NCBI GenBank assembly: GCA_003554505.1
Contig: PWGS01000165.1
Coordinates: 1 to 7,536 of the forward strand
Length of the DNA stretch: 7,536 bases
Direction of reading: 5' to 3'
Source: Desulfonatronospira sp.
GTDB lineage: Bacteria; Desulfobacterota; Desulfovibrionia; Desulfovibrionales; Desulfonatronovibrionaceae
In this document: in pieces, positions 1 through 6,822 of the stretch
Position numbering within the stretch: position 1 is the stretch's first letter
Layout: each line of letters begins with the position of its first letter
Notes under the pieces: generated by a model
The model's database searches: none
The model's input: the letters and a program-made list of their open reading frames with translations, nothing else
What the model was told of the DNA's origin: nothing
Translations under genes and position numbers: made by a program

Positions 1-101
1 CTCTCCTTTCGGCGGCGACTGCCACGCGCCTCGCGTGGTCAATCTGCGCAACTGTTCGTCAACCGCTATAAACAAATCTGGATTGACACCCGGAACCAAG
101 A
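1..101. other. Left-edge segment upstream of mfd, unassigned
   Basis: No gene can be firmly assigned here. Frame 1 on the + strand is open from the window edge to a TAG at 109-111 and would overlap the first codons of mfd. The opposite strand is also open across the same bases and reads plausibly as protein (for example NPDLFIAVDEQLRRLTTRG). A segment this short that is open on both strands could be the tail of an upstream gene, the start of a divergent one, or a repeated intergenic sequence. A TTGACA at 83-88 resembles a -35 box, but no fitting -10 box follows. The flank beyond position 1 is needed to decide. Confidence 0.3.
22..38. repeat. Short perfect inverted repeat (hairpin)
   Basis: CCACGCG (22-28) and CGCGTGG (32-38) are perfect inverted complements around a 3-base loop, giving a very GC-rich 7-bp stem. 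No T-run follows on the + strand, and only a short T-stretch (the complement of bases 7-9 region) is not visible on the other, so it is not a typical intrinsic terminator. It lies about 64 bases upstream of the mfd start. It could be a REP-like palindrome or an mRNA structure; the function is unknown. Confidence 0.45.
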
Positions 102-3100
102 TTGTTTGTAGACCCCAGCTTAAAAAAAGAGATTCTGGATTCAGGCCGGCAATCCAGGCATGTCCATATTCACAAGTCTGGTCCTGCCACCCAGGTCTAT
201 CTAGCCGAATACCTGCGTCGCCAGGGACGTGATACAGTGCTGGTGCTTCCTCCGAACTCCGATGTGAAGCAATATGCGAAACTGGCTGAAATATTCAGCC
301 AGACTGAAATTAACCGCGAAAAATTCTGGGAGGCATCCTGGTTTTTTCCGCCTTCCCCGGCTCAATCAGGCAAACAGACATGGGGACGGATATGGGCCGC
401 AATGTTCGGAATTCTGCAGCAAAAAAACAAGGTGGTTGTTCTTACTGCGGACTCTTTGCTCCATTATTTTCCTCCACCTGATGTGATCCGGGATGTTTTT
501 CTGCTTCTCATGACCGGCGAGGAAGCAAATCCAGGAGATATCCTGGATAAACTCGTAGACTGGGGTTATGTCAGGGGATTTATGGTCACTGCGCCGGGCG
601 AGGTGTCCCAGCGGGGAGATATCCTTGATATTTATGCACCTGGATACCCATATCCCCTGCGTCTGGAATTCTTTGGCAACCACCTGGAAAGCATCCGTAC
701 CTTTGAACCTGTTTCACAAAGATCCATCCGCCAGCTTGAGGATTGCCTCATACTGCCGGTAGCTCAGTGCCCGATGGAAAATCATCTGGTAAGCCGGGCC
801 AGGGAAAAAGCTGGTTATCTCAAGTCTACGGGAGAAATCAGCAGGGACCTGCGGCAGAGACTGGAAATGAAGCTGGAGGAAAATGACTCCCTTTATCCTG
901 CCGGTCTTTTTTATTCCAGTCCGGGAGAAATCTCAGAATTTCTGCCGCAGGATGCACACTTTTTTCTTGTGGATACCGCACGTCTGAGAACATCTCTGGA
1001 AGAAGAGGAATGGAAGCTGAAACAATGGGCGGAGGCTGAAGGCTGGCCTGAGAAACTTGTCTTTCAGCCTGAAGCCCGGGCCAGGACCATGTGGCACGAC
1101 AAGAGGCAGGTGGGGTTTGAAAGGCTGGTCATGGGGCAGAAATCCAGAGGCATGGATCTGAGCGAAAAAGAAATAAGCAGCTTCTCGGATATTTTCTGGA
1201 AGCCCCAGGACAACCGGAGACCCTGGCCTGCTTTTGTTCAGGCCCTGAAGGAATGGAAAAGAACCGCAAACCAGGTAATACTGAACTTCAATACTCCCAA
1301 GTCCAGAGACAAGTTTCTGGATGTAATGCAAAAGGAAGATATCCAGCTAAAACCCTCCTTCGATCCCGACACCCGGGGACTGTACGCCGTGGTGGCGGGA
1401 ACCGGCACCGGCATGCATATGTGCTGGAATCATATATATGTTCTGGGGGAAGACGTTCTGCAGCCCGGGGCCAGGCAGAGGACAAGCCCCACGGGCAGGT
1501 TCAAGGGAATAGCCAGGGTAGAGGATATTGAACCCGGCGACATGCTGGTGCACAGGGATTACGGGCTGGGACGATTCAGCGGGCTGGAAAGAATAAGCAC
1601 CGACACCCAGGCCAATGACTACCTGGTGCTCTACTATGCCAACGATGACAAGCTGTACGTACCGGTGGACAGGTTCTCTCTTGTCCAGAAATACAAGGGG
1701 CCGGACGGGGCCGACCCTGCCCTGGACAAACTGGGAGGAGTCAACTGGAGCAAAACCAAGAACCGGGTGCGCAAGGCCATTCAAAAAATCGCCAAAGACC
1801 TGGTGAATATGTATGCCCGGCGCAAGGTGGTCAAGGGATACTCGTACAGTCCGCCTGAAGAATTTTACCAGGAGTTCGCAAACACTTTCGGTTTTCAGGA
1901 GACCCCGGACCAGGAGCAGGCCATACAGGAAGTAATGGAAGATATGGAGCGCAGCGAACCCATGGATCGCCTGGTTTGCGGGGATGTGGGCTTCGGCAAG
2001 ACCGAGGTGGCCATGCGTGCCGCCTTCAGAGCGGTTCAGGACGGCAAGCAGGTGGCGCTTTTATGCCCCACAACCGTCCTGGCTGAGCAGCATTACCAGA
2101 ATTTTGTGCAGCGCATGCAGGATTTTGCCATAAATGTGCGCATGCTCAGCCGCTTTGTTCCCCGCAACCGGCAGAAAGTTGTCCTGGAGGGAGCAAAAAA
2201 AGGGGAAGTGGACATCCTTATAGGTACGCACCGGATTTTGTCCCAGGATGTGGTGCTGCCCAGGCTTGCCCTGATGATTCTGGATGAGGAGCAAAGATTC
2301 GGGGTCAGGCACAAGGAAAAGCTCAAACAGTACCGGCAAAATATTGATGTCTTGACCCTGACCGCCACACCCATACCCAGGACACTCCAGCTGTCCATAT
2401 CCGGAATCCGCACCCTGAGCGTAATAGAAACCCCTCCTCTGGACCGAAAACCGGTGGAGAGTTCCATCATTGAAAGGGACCGGGAATTTCTGAGGCATGC
2501 CCTGCAAAGGGAGCTGGAACGTCAGGGACAGGTTTTCTGGGTTTATAACCGGGTAAAGGGCCTGGAAAGCGTTATGGAATATGTCCAGGGCCTGATGCCT
2601 GAAGCCAGGGTGGCCATGGCCCATGGTCAGATGCCGGAGCGAATTCTGGAAGAAACCATGCACAGGTTCTGGCATCACGAAATTGACATACTTGTCTGTA
2701 CCGCCATAATCGAGTCCGGGCTGGACTTCCCCCGGGCCAATACCCTGATTGTGGACCAGGCCCACATGTTCGGCCTGGGTCAGCTTTACCAGTTGCGGGG
2801 CAGGGTAGGCAGGTCTCAGGAGCAGGCTTACGCCTATTTTGTTGTGCCCTCTGTCCGGGAACTGGGAGAAAAATCCAGAAAACGCATGCAGATCATCCTG
2901 GACATGGATTATCTGGGCGCTGGGTTCCAGGTGGCCATGGAAGATCTAAGGCTCAGAGGAGCAGGGAATATTCTGGGGGAAGTGCAGTCCGGGCAGATCG
3001 GAAAAGTGGGCCTGGATCTTTTTCTGGAGATGATGCAGGAAGAAGTGGGCAAACTAAAAGGCGATACTGTTTCCGGACTAAGGGAACCGGAGATCAATAT

Positions 3101-3536
3101 AGGATTTTCGGCGTATATTCCTGAAGATTATATTCCTGATTCTGCAGAGCGCCTGAAATACTACCGCATGCTTTCCGGCGGTGCTCAACAGCAGGATTTT
3201 GATCAACTTTCACAGGAACTCCAGGATCTGTTTGGAAAACTTCCTGAAGAGTTGCAGAATTTCATCTGTGTGTTAAAGATAAAGCATGCTCTGAAAGCTT
3301 TGGGGCCCCAAAAAGCGGACTTTATGCACAACAAGTTGAGCATTGAGTGGCCGGAGAAAGCAAGTGAGATAGATCCGGAAAAACTGGTGCAATGGATAGA
3401 AAAAAACAGCAAGATTGCCAGACTGATGCCGCCGTCCAGACTTGAACTGCGCCTTGACCCGGATTCAAATCTTTTGAGCTCCCTGCATGAATTGCAAAGT
3501 ATTATCCAGGATTTGACCAACCATCTTAACTCATGA
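102..3536 (+). CDS. mfd: Transcription-repair coupling factor Mfd
   Basis: Mfd is an ATP-driven DNA translocase that pushes stalled RNA polymerase off damaged DNA and recruits UvrA for nucleotide excision repair in the cytoplasm. The 1144 residues match the usual family length (E. coli 1148). In order: a UvrB-like N-terminal module with the conserved stretch RGDILDIYAPG (171-181) and the R-x-F and QRS signature near 199-208; the RNA-polymerase-interacting domain (CarD/TRCF type, about 468-532, with GDMLVHRDYGLGRF and KLYVPVDRFSLV); RecG-like motor domains with Walker A GDVGFGKTE (627-635), DEEQ box (728-731), TATPIPRT (754-761) and QLRGRVGRS (897-905); then LRLRGAGNILGE (949-960) and the C-terminal TRCF domain (about 1000-1115). 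An in-frame stop at 84-86 leaves TTG 102 as the first usable start; GGAA at 92-95 is a weak ribosome site six bases before it. It probably shares a transcript with the lipoprotein gene 18 bases downstream. Confidence 0.97.
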   Translation: MFVDPSLKKEILDSGRQSRHVHIHKSGPATQVYLAEYLRRQGRDTVLVLPPNSDVKQYAKLAEIFSQTEINREKFWEASWFFPPSPAQSGKQTWGRIWAAMFGILQQKNKVVVLTADSLLHYFPPPDVIRDVFLLLMTGEEANPGDILDKLVDWGYVRGFMVTAPGEVSQRGDILDIYAPGYPYPLRLEFFGNHLESIRTFEPVSQRSIRQLEDCLILPVAQCPMENHLVSRAREKAGYLKSTGEISRDLRQRLEMKLEENDSLYPAGLFYSSPGEISEFLPQDAHFFLVDTARLRTSLEEEEWKLKQWAEAEGWPEKLVFQPEARARTMWHDKRQVGFERLVMGQKSRGMDLSEKEISSFSDIFWKPQDNRRPWPAFVQALKEWKRTANQVILNFNTPKSRDKFLDVMQKEDIQLKPSFDPDTRGLYAVVAGTGTGMHMCWNHIYVLGEDVLQPGARQRTSPTGRFKGIARVEDIEPGDMLVHRDYGLGRFSGLERISTDTQANDYLVLYYANDDKLYVPVDRFSLVQKYKGPDGADPALDKLGGVNWSKTKNRVRKAIQKIAKDLVNMYARRKVVKGYSYSPPEEFYQEFANTFGFQETPDQEQAIQEVMEDMERSEPMDRLVCGDVGFGKTEVAMRAAFRAVQDGKQVALLCPTTVLAEQHYQNFVQRMQDFAINVRMLSRFVPRNRQKVVLEGAKKGEVDILIGTHRILSQDVVLPRLALMILDEEQRFGVRHKEKLKQYRQNIDVLTLTATPIPRTLQLSISGIRTLSVIETPPLDRKPVESSIIERDREFLRHALQRELERQGQVFWVYNRVKGLESVMEYVQGLMPEARVAMAHGQMPERILEETMHRFWHHEIDILVCTAIIESGLDFPRANTLIVDQAHMFGLGQLYQLRGRVGRSQEQAYAYFVVPSVRELGEKSRKRMQIILDMDYLGAGFQVAMEDLRLRGAGNILGEVQSGQIGKVGLDLFLEMMQEEVGKLKGDTVSGLREPEINIGFSAYIPEDYIPDSAERLKYYRMLSGGAQQQDFDQLSQELQDLFGKLPEELQNFICVLKIKHALKALGPQKADFMHNKLSIEWPEKASEIDPEKLVQWIEKNSKIARLMPPSRLELRLDPDSNLLSSLHELQSIIQDLTNHLNS

Positions 3537-3554
3537 GATAATCAAATTTTATTC

Positions 3555-4493
3555 ATGCGCTACTATTTTTTTGTAACTGCACTTATTTTTATGGCTGTCC
3601 TGGCTGGGGGCTGCTCTCCGGACTCCCCTGAGGAAGGGGTGGTTGCCAGGGTAAATGGTCAGCCCATATACCTGGATGAAGTGGAATCAGGGTACGATGC
3701 CGATTATTTCAAATGGTCCGGGAACGTGCCGCCTGATCTGCAGGAAATCAAAGCGTCCTATGGAAAGGTGCTGCTGGACCTGATAGTCCAGAAGCTTATT
3801 GAACAGGAGCTCAAGGCTTCAGGACATACAGTGGATCCCGGGGAACTGGAAAGAATAGAGCGGGAGATAAGGCAGGATTATCCCCAGGGAGGATTTGAAG
3901 AGGTTCTTGTCGAGGAACATATCGACCTTGATTTCTGGAGAACCCGGATTCTTCAGAACCTCATGTGGGACAAATTCAAAAAAGAAGTATTAAGGCCCGA
4001 AATCAGTCTTGATGTTGAGGATGTCAAAGAATATTATCACTACCACATTGAGGATTTTTATCTCCCGGAAAGAATTGTCTTTCTTCATTTTTCGTCCCAG
4101 GAGGAAGGCAAGCTTCAGGAAGCTCTTGACACTTTCCAGAAAAGCGAAGACATATCCCGCATCCGGGAAAAATATCCCCAGGTCAATGTCGGGGAGTATG
4201 AAATGCGGGTGGACAGATTGCCCCTGGGACTGCAGGATGAATTGGCCGGCCTTCAGATAGGTGAGAAAACCCGGATCCGGAAAAGCCGGCAGGGGTTGTA
4301 TACCCGGGCGATGGTCATCGACCGCAAGGAAAGCAAGCTCTTAAAGCCACATCAGGTGTATGATATCATTGAAGAAAAGCTCGTACAGGACAAGATGCAC
4401 AAGGTTTTTTACAGCTGGCTTGAAAAAACCGTGGACGAGTCAAGCATAGAGATCAATGCCAAGCTTCTGGAAACCGCTTTTTTCGAGAATTAG
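3555..4493 (+). CDS. SurA/parvulin-type lipoprotein chaperone, degenerate PPIase domain
   Basis: This is a predicted envelope lipoprotein of 312 residues in the SurA/PrsA chaperone group. Residues 1-19 form a lipoprotein signal (hydrophobic run, then LAGG before Cys20); Ser at +2 is compatible with outer-membrane sorting by the E. coli rule. VVARVNGQPIYLDEV (29-43) is the typical opening of a SurA N-terminal domain, followed by helices rich in Glu/Lys/Leu to about 150. The region from about 170 to 258 sits where a parvulin rotamase domain belongs and keeps some spacing (DELAGLQIGEKTRI), but the usual GGDLG-type loop and the C-terminal His are not recognisable. I infer chaperone activity with little or no prolyl isomerase activity. 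ATG 3555 lacks a strong ribosome site (only GAGA a little upstream). The likely role is holding exported or outer-membrane proteins; clients cannot be read from the sequence. Confidence 0.85.
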   Translation: MRYYFFVTALIFMAVLAGGCSPDSPEEGVVARVNGQPIYLDEVESGYDADYFKWSGNVPPDLQEIKASYGKVLLDLIVQKLIEQELKASGHTVDPGELERIEREIRQDYPQGGFEEVLVEEHIDLDFWRTRILQNLMWDKFKKEVLRPEISLDVEDVKEYYHYHIEDFYLPERIVFLHFSSQEEGKLQEALDTFQKSEDISRIREKYPQVNVGEYEMRVDRLPLGLQDELAGLQIGEKTRIRKSRQGLYTRAMVIDRKESKLLKPHQVYDIIEEKLVQDKMHKVFYSWLEKTVDESSIEINAKLLETAFFEN

Positions 4494-4514
4494 CCGATCA
4501 TTTTTTGTTAAGAG

Positions 4515-4639
4515 GTAATTAGTTTTCATCCGGAAACGGTTCTTTTCCCTTGCTAAAAGAAAAAACTCCTCTTTTCCGGAAGGAAAACCAATAGCTTCAA
4601 CATCCGGAAGGAAAGACTTTCCGGATGGAAACTAATTAC
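4515..4639. repeat. 125-bp element with 22-nt terminal inverted repeats
   Basis: The left arm (4515-4536, beginning GTAATTAG and ending CATCCGGAAA) is the reverse complement of the right arm (4618-4639) at 21 of 22 positions; the single difference would be a G-U pair in RNA. Inside, CATCCGGAA recurs at 4601-4609, and TCCGGAAGGAAA appears twice as a direct repeat (4575-4586 and 4603-4614). No flanking target duplication is obvious and no transposase is encoded. The size and symmetry fit a miniature inverted-repeat element (MITE) or a family of intergenic palindromes. Copy number elsewhere in the genome would decide which. It could also fold in the 3' end of the mfd-lipoprotein transcript. Confidence 0.6.
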
Positions 4640-4815
4640 TCACGATAATAATACTTTTGCAGGGGCGGGATCGGTATAGCTATTGCATGGGAGTTCCCCG
4701 TATGACTTCGCCTCCGAAGCTGATGCCCGTCACCAGAGGAGTAGCAGGCACAAAGTGTGCTGAACAGGCACATTATCAGTTGTCTTCTGTTAATTGTGAA
4801 CACGGCAGCGAAATT

Positions 4816-4867
4816 CGTTGAAAAAACCCCGGGGACTGGATGTCCCTGCAGCCATCTTTTTTCAATG
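4816..4867. terminator. Possible bidirectional intrinsic terminator
   Basis: TTGAAAAAA (4818-4826) and TTTTTTCAA (4857-4865) are perfect complements, and one wobble plus one C-G pair extend them to 4816 and 4867. Between them lies a GC-rich core with GGGAC (4832-4836) pairing with GTCCC (4842-4846) around TGGAT. An A-tract before and a T-tract after a GC hairpin is the plan of a two-way terminator. The weak point is the 10 bases between GTCCC and the T-run, longer than in a classical terminator. Its place just before a promoter candidate fits a boundary between transcription units. Confidence 0.4.
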
Positions 4868-4879
4868 AGGTCAATGCGT

Positions 4880-4909
4880 TTGCTGCCAGAGATCTGCCAA
4901 CACTATAAT
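4880..4909 (+). promoter_or_regulatory. Candidate sigma-70 promoter for the second chaperone gene
   Basis: A perfect -10 box TATAAT lies at 4904-4909. The best -35 match is TTGCTG at 4880-4885 with an 18-base spacer, which keeps only the TTG of the consensus. Transcription would start near 4915-4917, about five to seven bases before the ATG at 4922. This gives an almost leaderless mRNA and would explain the absence of a ribosome site there. Confidence 0.45.
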
Positions 4910-4921
4910 CATCGACAATAT

Positions 4922-5902
4922 ATGAAAAAAATCAAAACGTTTCCTTTCTTCACGGTATATCTGTCTTTTTGCAGAACACTTGTCCTGCTTGCAGCATTCT
5001 CCATGCTCCTTGTTTCCTTTAAGTCGGCTGAAGCTTCACCTGTGAACAGGATAGTGGCTCATGTGAATGGTGAAAGCATCACCCTTTTTGATCTGGAAAA
5101 AAGGGTGGAGATGTTTCTGGGGCTCTTTGAGGATATTTCCCTGGATGAACTGCCCCCGGTGCAGCAGGAAGAAACCAGAAAGCATGTTCTGGAGCAGATG
5201 ATTAATGATATTCTCATGCGTCAGGAAGCCGAGAGATATCAGATCGAAGTCAGGGACCGTGAGATTCAGGAACATATGGAAAGAGTAAAGAAGAACAACA
5301 ACATGAGCCAGGAAGAGTTTGAGCAGCAGCTGCATGCTCAGGGACTCAGCCTGGAGGACTACAAGGACCAGATCCGGGATTCCATGCTCAGGCAGAGGGT
5401 CATGAATATCATGGTCCAGAGAAAAACCTTGGTCACCAGTGACAGGATCAAGGAGTACTACGAGGAAAACATTGAGAACTTCAAACAGGAAAAAAGGGTT
5501 CATCTGAAGGTGTTGGTGGTTCCCCGGGTCGAAGAGGCGGAAAGCTTGCTGGATAAAATCAAAGACGGTGATTACCAGTTTACGGAAGCGGCTGAGAAGT
5601 ATTCTCAGGGGCCGGCGGCATCGGAAGGCGGGGACATCGGTATGGTGCGCTGGGACAGGATGAGGTTTGAATGGAGGGAAGCCCTCAAGGACATGCAGGC
5701 CGGTGAGATCAGTGAGCCCTTTGCAATGCAGGGGCAGGGCGTATTGCTCCGCATTGAGGAGATACATGACGAGGGAGCCGTCCCCCTGGAAGAGGTGAAA
5801 GAAGAGATTCGCGACGAACTGTTTGATAAGAAACTGGAAAAAAGATTTGATGAATATATCCAGGGATTGCGGGACAGGGCAGTGATAGATATCCGCTACT
5901 AG
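4922..5902 (+). CDS. Periplasmic SurA-like chaperone with one parvulin domain
   Basis: This is a secreted peptidyl-prolyl isomerase-type chaperone of 326 residues. Residues 1-38 are a Sec signal peptide (Lys-rich start, long hydrophobic run, likely cut after A36-E37-A38). VNRIVAHVNGESITLFDLEKR (41-61) opens the SurA N-terminal domain, which continues as charged helices to about 185. One parvulin domain follows (about 192-282) with VHLKVLVV, the SEGGDIG loop (234-240) and AGEISEPF (260-267); the C-terminal His of active parvulins is replaced in GQGVLLRIEEI. E. coli SurA (428 residues) has two such domains, so this is a shorter architecture. The likely role is helping fold outer-membrane proteins in the periplasm. 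ATG 4922 is chosen because it gives a clean signal peptide; the frame is open back to GTG 4757, but that extension would bury the signal. It heads a close-packed set with the RodZ-like gene and recO. Confidence 0.87.
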   Translation: MKKIKTFPFFTVYLSFCRTLVLLAAFSMLLVSFKSAEASPVNRIVAHVNGESITLFDLEKRVEMFLGLFEDISLDELPPVQQEETRKHVLEQMINDILMRQEAERYQIEVRDREIQEHMERVKKNNNMSQEEFEQQLHAQGLSLEDYKDQIRDSMLRQRVMNIMVQRKTLVTSDRIKEYYEENIENFKQEKRVHLKVLVVPRVEEAESLLDKIKDGDYQFTEAAEKYSQGPAASEGGDIGMVRWDRMRFEWREALKDMQAGEISEPFAMQGQGVLLRIEEIHDEGAVPLEEVKEEIRDELFDKKLEKRFDEYIQGLRDRAVIDIRY

Positions 5903-5915
5903 CCCGGCATCCATT

Positions 5916-5920
5916 GGGAG
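5916..5920 (+). promoter_or_regulatory. Ribosome binding site deciding the RodZ-like start
   Basis: GGGAG lies five bases before ATG 5926. The same frame has a TTG at 5914 that overlaps this site, so the ATG is the better start. It is the clearest ribosome site in the window. Confidence 0.65.
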
Positions 5921-5925
5921 AAAAT

Positions 5926-6801
5926 ATGGAAATGCAAGAGCTTGGCAGAAAGCTTTACGAAGAAAGAAAACGCCAGGGGTTGAGCCTGGAACACATTCAG
6001 GATGAAATCAAGATCAGCCAGATTTTTTTAAAGGCGCTGGAAAACGGGGATGTGGAGCAGTTGCCTCACCCGGTTTATGCCAGGGGCTTCATGCAGAACT
6101 ATGCCAGATTTCTTGGGCTGGACTGGCAAAGCATAGTGGAGGAATTCTCCAAGATATACTATGCCGAAGAAAACAGTGAAAGTCTGGATGATCTGCCCAC
6201 GGTTCTCAAGGAACAAAAAAAGGCCAGGCTTTTTACATATACACTGAAGGCATCCGTCATTATTCTGGCCCTGGTTATCATTGCTGGCTTTGGATGGTTT
6301 TTTTACTCTTCCTACCAGAAAGAGCCTGTTCAAGAGGATCAAGCCGAACTGGCTGAAGAAATACCCGAATATGACCATGTCCAGGAGGAGCCCTTGAAAG
6401 ACAAGATATTGACTCCTGAAGAACATGAACTGTCACCCGAAGCAAAAGTATCGGAAGAAGAAGTATCTCCGGAGGAAGTGGCTGAGCCTGAGCTCCAGGT
6501 AACCCGGCTGGGACTGGAGGACTTTGTTGATAAGCCGGATGAGTTTGAGGAAGAAGCCCCGGACACAGTACTGGTGCTTATCGAGGCGCATGAAGAGTGC
6601 TGGCTTAGGTACGAAATAGATAATGAGAGCCGCAATTATTTTCTGAGCCCCGGAGACAGCATTGAAGTAGAATACACAGGCAGCATGCGTCTCAGGCTTG
6701 GAAATGCCGGAGGGGTAAGCATAAGTTTAAACGGCGAGCCCTATGCTCTGGACGCCGCTTCAGGTGAAGTCAGGACGGTGGAATTCAACGGCACCCCTTA
6801 A
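5926..6801 (+). CDS. rodZ: RodZ-like HTH transmembrane protein
   Basis: RodZ is an inner-membrane protein that links the MreB cytoskeleton to the cell-wall elongation machinery and helps keep rod shape. The 291 residues show the full family plan. A Cro/C1-type helix-turn-helix domain lies at the N-terminus (about 3-68), including LGRKLYEERKRQGLSLEHI and the YARGFMQNYARFLGLD signature (51-66). A single membrane span (about 110-129) follows a basic stretch, which places the HTH in the cytoplasm. Next is a very acidic, Pro/Glu-rich linker (about 133-212) and a C-terminal RodZ domain (DUF4115 type, about 214-288) with ECW, LSPGDSIEV, LRLGNAGGVSISLNGEP and a closing GEVRTVEF. In RodZ the HTH binds MreB rather than acting mainly as a repressor; that is family knowledge. 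Some sulfate-reducer homologues are annotated only as HTH proteins. It starts 23 bases after the chaperone stop. Confidence 0.88.
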   Translation: MEMQELGRKLYEERKRQGLSLEHIQDEIKISQIFLKALENGDVEQLPHPVYARGFMQNYARFLGLDWQSIVEEFSKIYYAEENSESLDDLPTVLKEQKKARLFTYTLKASVIILALVIIAGFGWFFYSSYQKEPVQEDQAELAEEIPEYDHVQEEPLKDKILTPEEHELSPEAKVSEEEVSPEEVAEPELQVTRLGLEDFVDKPDEFEEEAPDTVLVLIEAHEECWLRYEIDNESRNYFLSPGDSIEVEYTGSMRLRLGNAGGVSISLNGEPYALDAASGEVRTVEFNGTP

Positions 6802-6822
6802 CATTTGACCAGCCTGCACCTC

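Larger units (their letters stand above)
4494..4921. other. 428-bp structured gap without a convincing gene
   Basis: No credible protein gene is seen between the lipoprotein stop and the ATG at 4922. From left to right it holds: an inverted-repeat element (4515-4639); a GC-richer stretch with small hairpins, such as CTTCG/CGAAG (4706-4710 and 4715-4719) and GCACA/TGTGC (4748-4752 and 4756-4760); an 8-base direct repeat CAGGCACA (4745-4752 and 4765-4772); a terminator-like structure (4816-4867); and a promoter candidate (4880-4909). An open frame at 4687-4821 (44 codons from ATG) has no ribosome site and is probably chance. A frame-consistent extension of the next gene back to GTG 4757 exists but looks non-coding. 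Confidence 0.7.

Noticed and set aside
83..112. TTGACA as the -35 box of an mfd promoter
   Set aside because: No acceptable -10 box lies 16-18 bases later, and transcription would begin inside the reading frame.
122..2201. Three runs of seven A in mfd (122-128, 421-427, 2195-2201) as phase-variation sites
   Set aside because: All lie in lysine-containing, intact coding sequence, and runs of seven are common by chance; no sign of a switched-off allele.
2061..2765. 234-codon open frame on the - strand inside mfd
   Set aside because: The + strand there encodes invariant helicase motifs (DEEQ, TATPIPRT); the reverse frame is a shadow of them.
4618..4653. Promoter using the AT-rich GATAATAATAC at 4644-4654
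   Set aside because: No -35 element with suitable spacing; the AT-rich bases sit just outside the inverted-repeat arm.
4640..4780. Riboswitch (cyclic-di-GMP or similar) in the gap
   Set aside because: The hairpins do not show the conserved core of any riboswitch class I can recall.
4687..4821. Possible 44-residue small protein
   Set aside because: There is no ribosome site, its end overlaps the terminator-like stem, and nothing in the product is recognised.
4757..4921. 55-residue N-terminal extension of the second chaperone from GTG 4757
   Set aside because: It has no ribosome site, crosses the terminator-like structure and would bury the signal peptide that starts at ATG 4922.
5036..5914. 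Long open frame of 292 codons on the - strand opposite the second chaperone gene
   Set aside because: It mirrors a gene with a clear signal peptide, SurA and parvulin motifs; its own product has no recognisable domain and no ribosome site.
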